64,000 nt of DNA from Prochlorococcus sp. AG-436-O11 (lineage in GTDB: Bacteria > Cyanobacteriota > Cyanobacteriia > PCC-6307 > Cyanobiaceae): assembly GCA_003212535.1 (NCBI GenBank), contig QCPO01000001.1, positions 62,001 to 126,000 of the forward strand, written 5' to 3'. The translations under genes were made by a program, and so were the position numbers. This document shows, one piece after another, positions 10,787 to 18,829 of this stretch. How positions within the stretch are numbered: position 1 is the first letter of the stretch; the number at the start of each line of letters is the position of its first letter. Under the pieces are notes generated by a model. The model had not been told where the DNA came from and did not search any database. It was given only the letters and a program-made list of their open reading frames with translations.

Positions 10787-10860
10787 CGAGCATGGAGGGA
10801 TTCGAACCCCCGACTCTCAGAACCGGAATCTGATGCTCTATCCAACTGAGCTACATGCCC
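10787..10860 (-). tRNA. tRNA-Arg (anticodon CCG)
   Basis: A complete cloverleaf can be folded on the minus strand. The acceptor GGGCATG pairs with CATGCTC (one G-U), the D arm is GCTC...GAGC, the anticodon stem is TCAGA/TCTGA around loop TTCCGGT, and the T arm carries GGTTCGAATCC. The anticodon CCG reads the arginine codon CGG. The discriminator base is G; CCA is not encoded. It lies antisense to the nominal upstream extension of recF, which shows that recF must start later. Confidence 0.95.
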
Positions 10861-10913
10861 TTAATTTTTTCAATTTCTTTAAAGAAAATCTAAATATTTT
10901 AAATTTAGCTAAT

Positions 10914-12026
10914 TTGACAAAGGAATGCATAAAACAAATTTTCTTAAATAACTTAAAAATAAATAATTTTCGTAACCATAAAAGTTTCGAAATTGATCTT
11001 AAGGAGCAAAGAACCATTGTTCTAGGTTGTAATGGCATTGGTAAGTCAAACTTACTTGAATCAGTTGAATTTCTTAGCCAATTAAAATCTAGTAGATCAT
11101 TAAGCGATAAAGATTTAATAGAAAATGATAGTGATTTGGCAGTGATTGGTGGTCAAATTGATTTTAAGGATGACTTAAAAGTACATTTATTGAGAAAAGG
11201 TGCTAAAAAAGTCTATGTAAATGACACATTACTGAAAAGAAACAGTGAGATAAAGAATTATATTCGGAGTATATGTTTTTGTTCCAATGATATAGATATT
11301 GTTAGAAGTGAACCGAGTTATCGAAGAATATGGATAGATAAGGTTGTGTCTCAGCTTGAACCAGTATATGTCGAATTACTTAGTAGATTTAATAGGCTTT
11401 TAAAACAAAGAAGTCATTTTTGGCGTTCAGAAAGTTTTCTAAAAGATCAAGTCCCAGAAATGATTGATAGTTTTGATATTCAAATGTCATTAATAAGTAC
11501 AAGAATTTTTAGGCGTAGAAGAAGAGCTTTATCAAAAATCAAACCATATGTTGAATATTGGCATAGTCACTTGAGCAAATCTAAAGAGAAAATTGGTATA
11601 AATTTTCTTTCTGGGATAGACAACATACTTCAAGAAGAAGAAGAAGAAGAAATTAGTAAGAAAATTGCAGAACAATTATATAATCAGCGTTCAATAGAGG
11701 AATTAACCGGTAAATGCAATGTGGGCCCTCATCGTGACGATATAGAGTTTCTTATTAATGATATTTCAGTAAGAAAATATGGTTCATCTGGGCAGCAACG
11801 CACTTTTATCTTGGCTCTAAAGATGGCTGAGCTGGATTTATTGCGTAAAACATTCAATGAGCCACCAATATTGATATTGGATGATGTGTTGGCAGAACTA
11901 GATATAACTAGACAAAATATATTATTAAATTCTGTTGGAAAAGATAGCCAATGTCTGATAAGTGCGACACATCTAGATAAGTTTAATCAATCTTTTTTAG
12001 GCTCTTCACAAATGATTTACTTATAA
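10914..12026 (+). CDS. recF: DNA recombination and repair protein RecF
   Basis: About 370 aa from TTG 10914. The frame is open back to 10833 but that would overlap the tRNA-Arg gene, so the short form is chosen. An ATT at 10938, just before FLNNLKINNFRNH, would give an even more typical RecF N-terminus but is a rare start. The Walker A is GCNGIGKSNLLE, the signature GSSGQQRTFILALKMAEL and the Walker B LILDDVLAELD. RecF with RecO/RecR loads RecA at gaps. A (AAG)6 repeat around 11632-11650 encodes a short glutamate run between the two ATPase halves. Confidence 0.9.
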   Translation: MTKECIKQIFLNNLKINNFRNHKSFEIDLKEQRTIVLGCNGIGKSNLLESVEFLSQLKSSRSLSDKDLIENDSDLAVIGGQIDFKDDLKVHLLRKGAKKVYVNDTLLKRNSEIKNYIRSICFCSNDIDIVRSEPSYRRIWIDKVVSQLEPVYVELLSRFNRLLKQRSHFWRSESFLKDQVPEMIDSFDIQMSLISTRIFRRRRRALSKIKPYVEYWHSHLSKSKEKIGINFLSGIDNILQEEEEEEISKKIAEQLYNQRSIEELTGKCNVGPHRDDIEFLINDISVRKYGSSGQQRTFILALKMAELDLLRKTFNEPPILILDDVLAELDITRQNILLNSVGKDSQCLISATHLDKFNQSFLGSSQMIYL

Positions 12027-12078
12027 TTTTTAAAAGGTACGTTTTTTAGCTAATCTATAACTCATATAAATTTCATTA

Positions 12079-12513
12079 ATGGATCTCTCAAAAAAAAGTC
12101 AAATTTTAAAAGGATTTAGTAATAAAGATAAGTTAGCCCATCAAAGTAAACATTTTTTGTTAGAGCTGTATAGATGTGATTACGAAAAATTAAATGATGA
12201 ATCTTTTTTACGTTGCACATTAAGCAATGCTGCAAAATTGGCCAATGCAACAGTTCTAAATCTGACAAGTAATAAATTTGAACCTCATGGCGTAACAGCA
12301 ATCGCATTACTAGCTGAATCTCATCTTTCAATTCATACATGGCCTGAATCATATTATTCCGCCGTAGATATCTTCACATGTGGTAAAAATATGAATCCTG
12401 AAAGAGCTAGTAAATATTTAATTGAAGTTTTGATGGCTGAAGAACATCTTTTGCGTATTATTAATAGAAATCCTCCCTCAACAGTTCATAATCAGATTAG
12501 AACAAAAGTCTAA
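12079..12513 (+). CDS. speD: S-adenosylmethionine decarboxylase proenzyme
   Basis: 144 aa, prokaryotic class 1B size. The self-cleavage site is visible as AESHLSIHTWPES: chain scission between Glu80 and Ser81 makes the pyruvoyl group. The conserved AVDIFTCG follows, with the catalytic cysteine. The enzyme supplies decarboxylated AdoMet for spermidine synthesis. It is 52 nt after recF and converges with larE, whose stop is 10 nt away. Confidence 0.94.
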   Translation: MDLSKKSQILKGFSNKDKLAHQSKHFLLELYRCDYEKLNDESFLRCTLSNAAKLANATVLNLTSNKFEPHGVTAIALLAESHLSIHTWPESYYSAVDIFTCGKNMNPERASKYLIEVLMAEEHLLRIINRNPPSTVHNQIRTKV

Positions 12514-12523
12514 ATTGCAATTT

Positions 12524-13348
12524 TTATCTATTTAATTTTCCACTGATTAATCCTTCCAGATCTAGGCTTGTACAATTAAATCCTAAATTAGAAAAATAAT
12601 AAACTAATTCATTAAAATCATATTTCTTAAAAAATTTTTGGAATTGATCTTTGGGAATTTCGATTCTGGCGGTTGATCCTTGACATCTAACTCGCACTTC
12701 GGATATGCCACCTTTTTTTATGTATTCTTCAGCCTTTTCAACCATTTTTAGTCTTTTATTAGTTATTTCATCGCCATAAGGAAATCTTGATGATAAACAC
12801 GGTTGAGCAGGTTTGTCCCACCAAGGGAAGCCTAATGCTTTCGATATATCCCTGATATCTTTTTTGGTAATGTTAAATTGAGCGAGGGGAGAAACAACCC
12901 CTGCTTTTTTGGCTGCCTGAATTCCAGGCCTATAATCTCCAAGATCATCTAAATTTACTCCATCTAAAACAATTTTGTAATTCAGTTTTTTAGATAAATA
13001 TGTTGTGTGTTTGTGAAGCTCTTTTTTGCATGCAAAACATCTATCTTTTGGGTTTGTACTATAACTTTCTTGATCTAATTCTGATGTCTCAATTTCTAAA
13101 TGTTTAACCCCAATCCATTTTGCTTGGCTTCTTGCTTCTTCAAGTAGTGTTTCAGCTAATGCAGGAGAAACACCTGTAATAGCAATTGCTTTACTGCCTA
13201 ATTGCTCGAATGCCAATGAGGTTACTAATGTGCTATCTACGCCACCTGAATAAGCAACACAAACACTATCCAGATTTTTTATATAACTTCTCATTGCATT
13301 AAGTTTTACATTTTGTTCATCAGAGAGAATTTCTAGTTGATTGAACAT
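12524..13348 (-). CDS. larE: LarE-family ATP-dependent sacrificial sulfur transferase
   Basis: 274 aa. The PP-loop AYSGGVDST (residues 32-40) gives ATP pyrophosphatase/AMPylation activity. RCFACKKELH and the stretch QPCLSSRFPYGDEI place it in the LarE family; Cys184 in PCLSSR corresponds to the cysteine that LarE of lactobacilli sacrifices as sulfur donor to the nickel-pincer nucleotide. No larB or larC lies nearby and no lactate racemase is seen, so the acceptor in this organism is unknown. The gene starts 88 nt from the divergent adenosyltransferase-like gene. Confidence 0.85.
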   Translation of the reverse strand: MFNQLEILSDEQNVKLNAMRSYIKNLDSVCVAYSGGVDSTLVTSLAFEQLGSKAIAITGVSPALAETLLEEARSQAKWIGVKHLEIETSELDQESYSTNPKDRCFACKKELHKHTTYLSKKLNYKIVLDGVNLDDLGDYRPGIQAAKKAGVVSPLAQFNITKKDIRDISKALGFPWWDKPAQPCLSSRFPYGDEITNKRLKMVEKAEEYIKKGGISEVRVRCQGSTARIEIPKDQFQKFFKKYDFNELVYYFSNLGFNCTSLDLEGLISGKLNR

Positions 13349-13436
13349 GTTAATTACTTTAAAATTTAAAAAATATTAATAGGTTGAATTTATTATTAAA
13401 TTTTTAATAATATTCATTACTTTATCTTAGATTAAA

Positions 13437-14615
13437 TTGACTAACCTTGTTCAATTGACAAATACAAGTAGAAATAGAGGGATTGGAATTGTTACTGCAA
13501 GTGACAGCCAAGAAAGATCAAAAGGCCAACTACATATTTATGATGGAGAAGGAAAAGGGAAGAGTCAGGCTGCGTTGGGTGTTGTTCTTAGAACAATAGG
13601 TTTAGGAATATGCGAAAAAAGACAGTCCAGAGTACTTTTGCTGAGATTTCTTAAAGGTCCTGAGAGGTCATATGATGAAGATTCGGCTATTGAAGCCTTG
13701 CAAAGAGGGTTCCCACACTTGATTGATCATGTGAGGACAGGAAGATCGGAATTCTTTAATGCTGATCAAGTGACAAAATCTGATATCTCTGAGGCAGAGA
13801 GAGGATGGAATATTGCCAAAGGTGCAATTGCGAGCTCTCTTTACTCAGTTGTTGTTCTAGATGAATTGAATCCAGTTCTAGATCTAGGCATGCTTGATAT
13901 TAATGAAGTCGTCAGTTCGCTCCAAAATCGTCCTGATGGCTTGGAGATAATCATTACGGGAAGAGCAGCGCCTTCTTCTTTGGTAAGAATATCTCAGCTT
14001 CATTCAGAAATGAGACCGCGTTTGAGAAGAGAGGTCAATATAACAAACAGACAAATTAATGGTTCTGGTGGAATTGAAATTTATACTGGCGAAGGAAAAG
14101 GAAAATCTACAAGTGCACTTGGTAAAGCTCTTCAAGCTATTGGGAAAGGAATATCTCAAGACAAGAGTCATAGAGTTTTAATTTTGCAATGGCTAAAAGG
14201 TGGTAATGGTTATACTGAGGACGCTGCCATAGAAGCTTTGAGAGAAAGTTATCCGCATTTAGTTGACCATTTGCGTTCAGGCCGAGATGCCATCGTATGG
14301 AGGGGGCAGCAACAACCAATTGACTATGTTGAAGCTGAAAGAGCATGGGAAATTGCTAAAGCGGCTATTCTTAGTGGTTTATATAAAACTATTATTTTGG
14401 ATGAATTGAATCCAACTGTTGATTTAGAACTTTTACCAGTTGAATCAATTCATCAAACTCTTTTAAAAAAACCTACAGATACAGAGGTAGTTATTACTGG
14501 CAGATGTAAGAATGAACCTTCATACTTTGAACTTGCTAATGTTTACTCTGAAATGGTTTGCCATAAACATTATGCGAATGTTGGAGTTGATTTAAAAAGA
14601 GGAGTAGATTATTAA
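13437..14615 (+). CDS. Tandem P-loop CobA/BtuR-like cob(I)alamin adenosyltransferase family protein
   Basis: 392 aa from a TTG start. Two homologous halves are seen: residues about 30-195 and 211-380. Each begins with a nucleotide-binding loop, GEGKGKSQ (37-44) and GEGKGKST (218-225), and each has VLDELNP or ILDELNP in the Walker B position and a terminal EVVITGR-like strand, all features of CobA/BtuR-type enzymes that adenosylate cob(I)alamin or cobyrinic diamide. Normal BtuR/CobO is about 200 aa, so this is an internal duplication. The family match is secure; the actual reaction is inferred. It converges on the MoeB-like gene. Confidence 0.82.
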   Translation: MTNLVQLTNTSRNRGIGIVTASDSQERSKGQLHIYDGEGKGKSQAALGVVLRTIGLGICEKRQSRVLLLRFLKGPERSYDEDSAIEALQRGFPHLIDHVRTGRSEFFNADQVTKSDISEAERGWNIAKGAIASSLYSVVVLDELNPVLDLGMLDINEVVSSLQNRPDGLEIIITGRAAPSSLVRISQLHSEMRPRLRREVNITNRQINGSGGIEIYTGEGKGKSTSALGKALQAIGKGISQDKSHRVLILQWLKGGNGYTEDAAIEALRESYPHLVDHLRSGRDAIVWRGQQQPIDYVEAERAWEIAKAAILSGLYKTIILDELNPTVDLELLPVESIHQTLLKKPTDTEVVITGRCKNEPSYFELANVYSEMVCHKHYANVGVDLKRGVDY

Positions 14616-14623
14616 AATTTCAT

Positions 14624-15781
14624 CTAAATTTTAGTTGAGTATATTTTGTTTAATTTTTCAATTCCACCTTCAATTGATCTTGATTGAATGCTAAATTTTG
14701 ACAAGAGCTTTGCCGCTTTTTCAGAACGCTTACCCAATTGACATAAAGTAAAAACCTCTTTTATTAAACTTTCTTGTTTTATAAATTCTAAATTAGATTT
14801 TTGGTCTAGATTGCTAAGTGGGATGGATATAGAACCCTCTATGCATGAATTAGAGAATTCTTCATTTTCTCTAACATCTATTAAAAGTATTTTGTCGGGT
14901 TTTTTTTTGTATAAAATCTCAAATTCTTTGGCATTTATTTTCTCAATTTCAATAGCATTATTCGAGCATTCTGTATCGTTGTAAAAATCATCGAACTGAG
15001 CAAGATTTTTGATTGTTTTATTTAACCTATCAGCTTTTAAATTTAATTTTTTTATTGTCATAGTTAATAGATTAAAAATCAAAAATTTTCCATCTAGACT
15101 CTCACCTCTTTCAAGGATGATTTTAATTATTTCATTGCTTTGTAGAATTCCTATAAGACCAGTTGAAACTCCTATAACCCCAAATTCTTCGCAGCTAGGT
15201 GTGCTAGTTTTTGAAGGGGATTCAGGAAGCAAGTCTCTCAAATTAGGACTGTTTTGAAAAAGATTGAAAACACTTACTTGACCTTCAAAACCTTGAACAC
15301 TGCCAAAAACTAAGGGTTTATTAAGTATTACACACGCATCATTGATTAAATATCGAGTACCAAAGTTATCTGAGCAATCACAAATAACATCAAAATCTTT
15401 AATAATATCTAAAACATTATATGGATTAATTCTTTCATGAAAAGTTACTACTTGAGGATTAGGATTTAATCTTTGAATTCTTTCTCGGGCAGAATCAATT
15501 TTTAGATTGCCAACAGTATCTGTTTCATGAACAATTTGTCTTTGGAGATTAGACTTCTCAACTTGATCATTGTCAACTATTCCAATTTTCCCAACTCCAG
15601 CGGCCGCAAGATAAAGTAAAACAGATGATCCTAGACCTCCTGCTCCAATACATAAAACTGAGCTATTTTTTAGTTTTAATTGACCTGAAATCCCTATTTC
15701 TTTAAGAGTTAAATGCTTTTGGTATCTTTCTTTTTCATCTACACTTAAGAAATTAAATTTGAAATCTTTTGATATTGTCAT
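14624..15781 (-). CDS. MoeB/ThiF-like sulfur-carrier adenylyltransferase with C-terminal rhodanese domain
   Basis: 385 aa. The E1-like domain has RYQKHLTLKEIG, nucleotide loop CIGAGGLGSS (44-53), DNDQVEKSNLQRQ, DCSDNFGTRY and PSCEEFGVIG with the putative catalytic Cys197. From about 275 a rhodanese domain ends in the active-site loop CQLGKR (Cys347). This architecture activates MoaD/ThiS-type carriers and gives them sulfur. The two zinc CxxC pairs usual in MoeB are missing: the first is replaced by NLRD (180-183), and the second region lacks cysteines. It could serve thiamine, molybdopterin or tRNA thiolation; the sequence alone does not decide. Confidence 0.88.
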   Translation of the reverse strand: MTISKDFKFNFLSVDEKERYQKHLTLKEIGISGQLKLKNSSVLCIGAGGLGSSVLLYLAAAGVGKIGIVDNDQVEKSNLQRQIVHETDTVGNLKIDSARERIQRLNPNPQVVTFHERINPYNVLDIIKDFDVICDCSDNFGTRYLINDACVILNKPLVFGSVQGFEGQVSVFNLFQNSPNLRDLLPESPSKTSTPSCEEFGVIGVSTGLIGILQSNEIIKIILERGESLDGKFLIFNLLTMTIKKLNLKADRLNKTIKNLAQFDDFYNDTECSNNAIEIEKINAKEFEILYKKKPDKILLIDVRENEEFSNSCIEGSISIPLSNLDQKSNLEFIKQESLIKEVFTLCQLGKRSEKAAKLLSKFSIQSRSIEGGIEKLNKIYSTKI

Positions 15782-15977
15782 TACTTGATTTTCAACAATA
15801 GTCTATAAAAATATAATAATTTAAATAAAAAAATTAGCCTTTTGAATTTTTGCTATTTATGAGATTTTTTAATGTTTTTGTTAGAACTAGGAAATATTGT
15901 GAAGTTTTTTTTAAATCGAATTCCAGCTTAAATATCTCCAAAATCTAAATATACCAATACATCTTAAAAAATACAAA

Positions 15978-16079
15978 ATGTTTCGGTTCGGAATTAAGCA
16001 TAACAAAAAGGTAGTCAATAGACGTTTTTTCCGATACTGTCTGGTTCATATATATAATTTGCCACCAGACTGTTCATGA
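15978..16079 (+). CDS. Possible 33-residue upstream ORF coupled to the CAAD gene
   Basis: ATG 15978 opens a short basic ORF (begins MFRFGIKHNKKVV) that ends in TGA overlapping the ATG of the CAAD-domain gene (ATGA). The overlap geometry is what translationally coupled pairs show. There is no family I recognise and no strong Shine-Dalgarno, so it may be chance. Confidence 0.25.
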   Translation: MFRFGIKHNKKVVNRRFFRYCLVHIYNLPPDCS

Positions 16080-16444
16080 GTGACAACACTTCCGAGTCAA
16101 ATCAAGACTCTGGTTCCGATACAAGCACTGAAAACAAAAGTTTTTCCGAGAAGTATTCTGATGTAATGGGAAAAGTCAACGAAACTCTTGGAAATGTTGA
16201 TTGGACCCAAATGGGAAAATACGGTAAAGCAGCAGGTATTGTTGCTGTTGTCGTTATTGCTCAAATAATAATTAAAGTTGTTATTGACACTATTAACTTT
16301 TTCCCAATCCTTCCAGGTTTACTAGAACTACTAGGCCTTGTAGTTGTTGGTCAATGGAGTTGGCAAAATCTTCGCACGAGTGAAAATCGTGACGCAGTGA
16401 TAGATAAGGTTCAAAATCTTAAAAAGACATACTTAGGAAATTAA
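16076..16444 (+). CDS. CAAD-domain (CURT1-like) thylakoid membrane protein
   Basis: 122 aa. The first 40 residues are acidic and Ser/Asn-rich. Two hydrophobic helices follow (about 52-71 and 76-95), then an amphipathic charged tail. This layout and the stretch LPGLLELLGLVVVGQW match the cyanobacterial CAAD domain (related to plant CURT1, which bends thylakoid margins). Function in this organism is inferred. The end overlaps the convergent fructosamine-kinase-like gene by 4 nt. The 294-nt region upstream has no other clear gene apart from the short ORF noted. Confidence 0.82.
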   Translation: MSDNTSESNQDSGSDTSTENKSFSEKYSDVMGKVNETLGNVDWTQMGKYGKAAGIVAVVVIAQIIIKVVIDTINFFPILPGLLELLGLVVVGQWSWQNLRTSENRDAVIDKVQNLKKTYLGN

Positions 16445-17319
16445 AGAGTCATTATTTTTTTTACGTAATCTTGAACTTGATGACAATATGAACCTCCAAA
16501 CATGTTGGCATGATTCAATATATGATAAAAATTATATATAAAAACTCTTTTTTTAAATCCTTGTTTTAAAGGAATAATTTTATGATACTCTTCATAAAAT
16601 TCATTATTAAAACCTCCAAATAATCTTGTCATAGCAATATCTACTTCACTATCAGCCCACCAAGATGCCGGGTCAAATAGAACTCCCTTCCCATCTTCTT
16701 CTATACCTTTATTCCCGGACCATAGATCACCGTGTACAAGAGCATTCATTGGTTGATGCGTAATAAGTTCTGATCTAATTTTTTCTTTAATTATATTTTT
16801 AGTTTTTATGTCTAAAAAATTATTTTTAATGCTTGATAATTGAGGTTCAATTCTTAAGTTAATAAAACAGTCTATCCAATTTTTTTCCCATCCTCTCTCT
16901 TGCTTTGTAATACCAATAAAACCTTCAACAGGACATCCAAATTTCTTTGGATTAGACTCATGCGATTTTAAATGCATTTCTCCCAAACCTTTTCCTAGCT
17001 TTTTTTGATCACCGTTTTGCATATCAATCCATTCCATCACAAGAAGTTCTGCATCTAAAACTTCTAAATATAAAATCACTTTAGGAATAGTTAGGTTTTC
17101 TTCATTAATATTTGCTTGTAGATTTCGAAGACAATATTCTTCAAATTTAAGAAACTTTTTCTGTCTTTTATTTCTTTTAAGAAAGAATTTCTTGTTTTTG
17201 AATTCTATTTGCCAAGAGTTATGAATATTACCCCCATATACTTGTGTAATACTTTTTGGATAGTTATTGCCTAATCTATGACAAATTTCGCTAACTTCAA
17301 TATGAGATAAATTTTCCAT
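16441..17319 (-). CDS. Fructosamine/ketosamine-3-kinase family protein
   Basis: 292 aa. The kinase-like fold shows VYGGNIHNSWQI at the nucleotide loop, FFLKRN with the ATP-binding lysine, LVMEWI hinge, the catalytic HGDLWSGNKG and the metal-binding FDPASWWADSEVDIAMT. Members phosphorylate ketosamines on glycated proteins or free compounds, leading to deglycation. Substrate is not deducible here. The start codon lies 4 nt from that of the divergent CrtD-like gene, so the two promoters must overlap with the opposite coding regions. Confidence 0.88.
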   Translation of the reverse strand: MENLSHIEVSEICHRLGNNYPKSITQVYGGNIHNSWQIEFKNKKFFLKRNKRQKKFLKFEEYCLRNLQANINEENLTIPKVILYLEVLDAELLVMEWIDMQNGDQKKLGKGLGEMHLKSHESNPKKFGCPVEGFIGITKQERGWEKNWIDCFINLRIEPQLSSIKNNFLDIKTKNIIKEKIRSELITHQPMNALVHGDLWSGNKGIEEDGKGVLFDPASWWADSEVDIAMTRLFGGFNNEFYEEYHKIIPLKQGFKKRVFIYNFYHILNHANMFGGSYCHQVQDYVKKIMTL

Positions 17320-17323
17320 TAGA

Positions 17324-18829
17324 ATGCTTAAGACTGAAGTTTTGGTAGTTGGTGCTGGTATCGCAGGATTAACTTCCGCTGCAATTTTATCAAAATTGGG
17401 CTGTTCAGTGACTTTAATTGAATCTCATACTCAATCAGGCGGATGTGCAGGTACTTTTAAAAGAAAAGATTATGTTTTTGATGTTGGAGCTACTCAAGTT
17501 GCTGGTTTAGAGAAGGGAGGGATACATTCAAAAATTTTTAATTTTCTTGATATTAAAATTCCTGAAGCAACTATTTTAGATCCAGCTTGCATTGTTGATT
17601 TAAAAGATGGTAGCAATCCAATACCTATTTGGTATAAAAAAAATGAATGGATTGCAGAGAGGGAAGTTCAGTTTCCAGGAAGTAGTAGATTTTGGCAACT
17701 ATGCTCTTTAATTCACCAAAGTAATTGGGCCTTCGCGAATAATAATCCTGTTTTGCCAATTAGTAACTTTTGGGACCTTTCTCAACTTTTAAGAGCATTG
17801 GCTCCATCAAATTTAGTTACAGGGATATTAATTAAATCTACTGTTTTTGATCTTTTATGTATTTGCGGGTTATCTAAGGATGAGAGGTTGATTAAGTTTC
17901 TTAATTTGCAATTAAAGCTTTATTCCCAAGAAGATGTTTACAATACTGCAGCTTTATATGGTTCTACAGTGCTGCAAATCTGTCAACAGCCTCATGGACT
18001 ATGGCATATGAAAAAATCTATGCAATCTTTAAGTGAAGCATTAGAAGATTCATTACATAAAACTGGTGCTAATATGATTTTTGGACAAGAAGTAAATTCT
18101 ATAATTTTTGATGATCAAAATAAGTGTTGGAAAGTATTTGCAAAATCTAAAAAGTGTTATCTGGAGTATCATGCAAATAATCTAGTGTATACTCCACCCC
18201 CACAATCTTTACTAAAGCATTTAAAGTATCTTTTAAATAAGAAACCAAGTTATAAAAATCGATTAAAAACTTTACCTGATCCTTCTGGAGCTTTAGTTTT
18301 TTATTCCGCATTAAAAACAAAACATATCAAAAAAATCTCTTCTAATCATTATCAATTTGTTTCTAATGAATTAGGGCCACTTTTTGTTTCTATCAGTAAA
18401 GAGGGGGATGGGAGAGCACCTAAAGGAGAGATTACTTTAATAGCAAGCCTTTTTACTAAGACGAAAGATTGGTTTAATTTAGAAAAAAGGCAGTATATAG
18501 ATAAAAAAAAGGAGTATCTTAAAAAAATCTCTTTTGAATTAGAAAGTCAATTTAATATTGACTCTGAACATTGGCTTCATAAGGAATTGGCAACCCCATT
18601 AGGATTTGAGAAATGGACCAATAGGCCAAATGGAATTGTAGGTGGCCTAGGCCAAAATCCTGATATCTTTGGATTATTTGGATTATCAAGTAGAACACCC
18701 TTCCAAGGTTTATGGTTATGTGGAGATTCAATTTATCCTGGAGAAGGTACAGCAGGTGTTAGTCAGTCTGCTCTAATGGTCTCTAGACAAATTTTAGCCT
18801 CTAAAGGAATCGATAATTTTAATTTATAA
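17324..18829 (+). CDS. CrtD/CrtH-like FAD-dependent carotenoid desaturase or isomerase
   Basis: 501 aa. An N-terminal dinucleotide-binding motif VVGAGIAGLTSAAIL (8-22) is followed by ESHTQSGGCAGTF, and the C-terminal FAD signature is LWLCGDSIYPGEGTAGVSQSAL. This is the phytoene-desaturase-like fold. The overall pattern is closest to what is annotated CrtD (C-3',4' desaturase) in cyanobacteria, but Prochlorococcus is not known to make myxol glycosides, so the substrate may differ. Its 3' end overlaps tyrA by 11 nt in convergent orientation. Confidence 0.8.
   Translation: MLKTEVLVVGAGIAGLTSAAILSKLGCSVTLIESHTQSGGCAGTFKRKDYVFDVGATQVAGLEKGGIHSKIFNFLDIKIPEATILDPACIVDLKDGSNPIPIWYKKNEWIAEREVQFPGSSRFWQLCSLIHQSNWAFANNNPVLPISNFWDLSQLLRALAPSNLVTGILIKSTVFDLLCICGLSKDERLIKFLNLQLKLYSQEDVYNTAALYGSTVLQICQQPHGLWHMKKSMQSLSEALEDSLHKTGANMIFGQEVNSIIFDDQNKCWKVFAKSKKCYLEYHANNLVYTPPPQSLLKHLKYLLNKKPSYKNRLKTLPDPSGALVFYSALKTKHIKKISSNHYQFVSNELGPLFVSISKEGDGRAPKGEITLIASLFTKTKDWFNLEKRQYIDKKKEYLKKISFELESQFNIDSEHWLHKELATPLGFEKWTNRPNGIVGGLGQNPDIFGLFGLSSRTPFQGLWLCGDSIYPGEGTAGVSQSALMVSRQILASKGIDNFNL

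Noticed and set aside
11632..11650. (AAG)6 microsatellite in recF
   Set aside because: It keeps the frame and encodes a short Glu run in a linker; probably neutral.
15859..15950. 29-residue ORF in the gap upstream of the CAAD gene
   Set aside because: No ribosome site, no family resemblance, and length expected by chance in AT-rich DNA.
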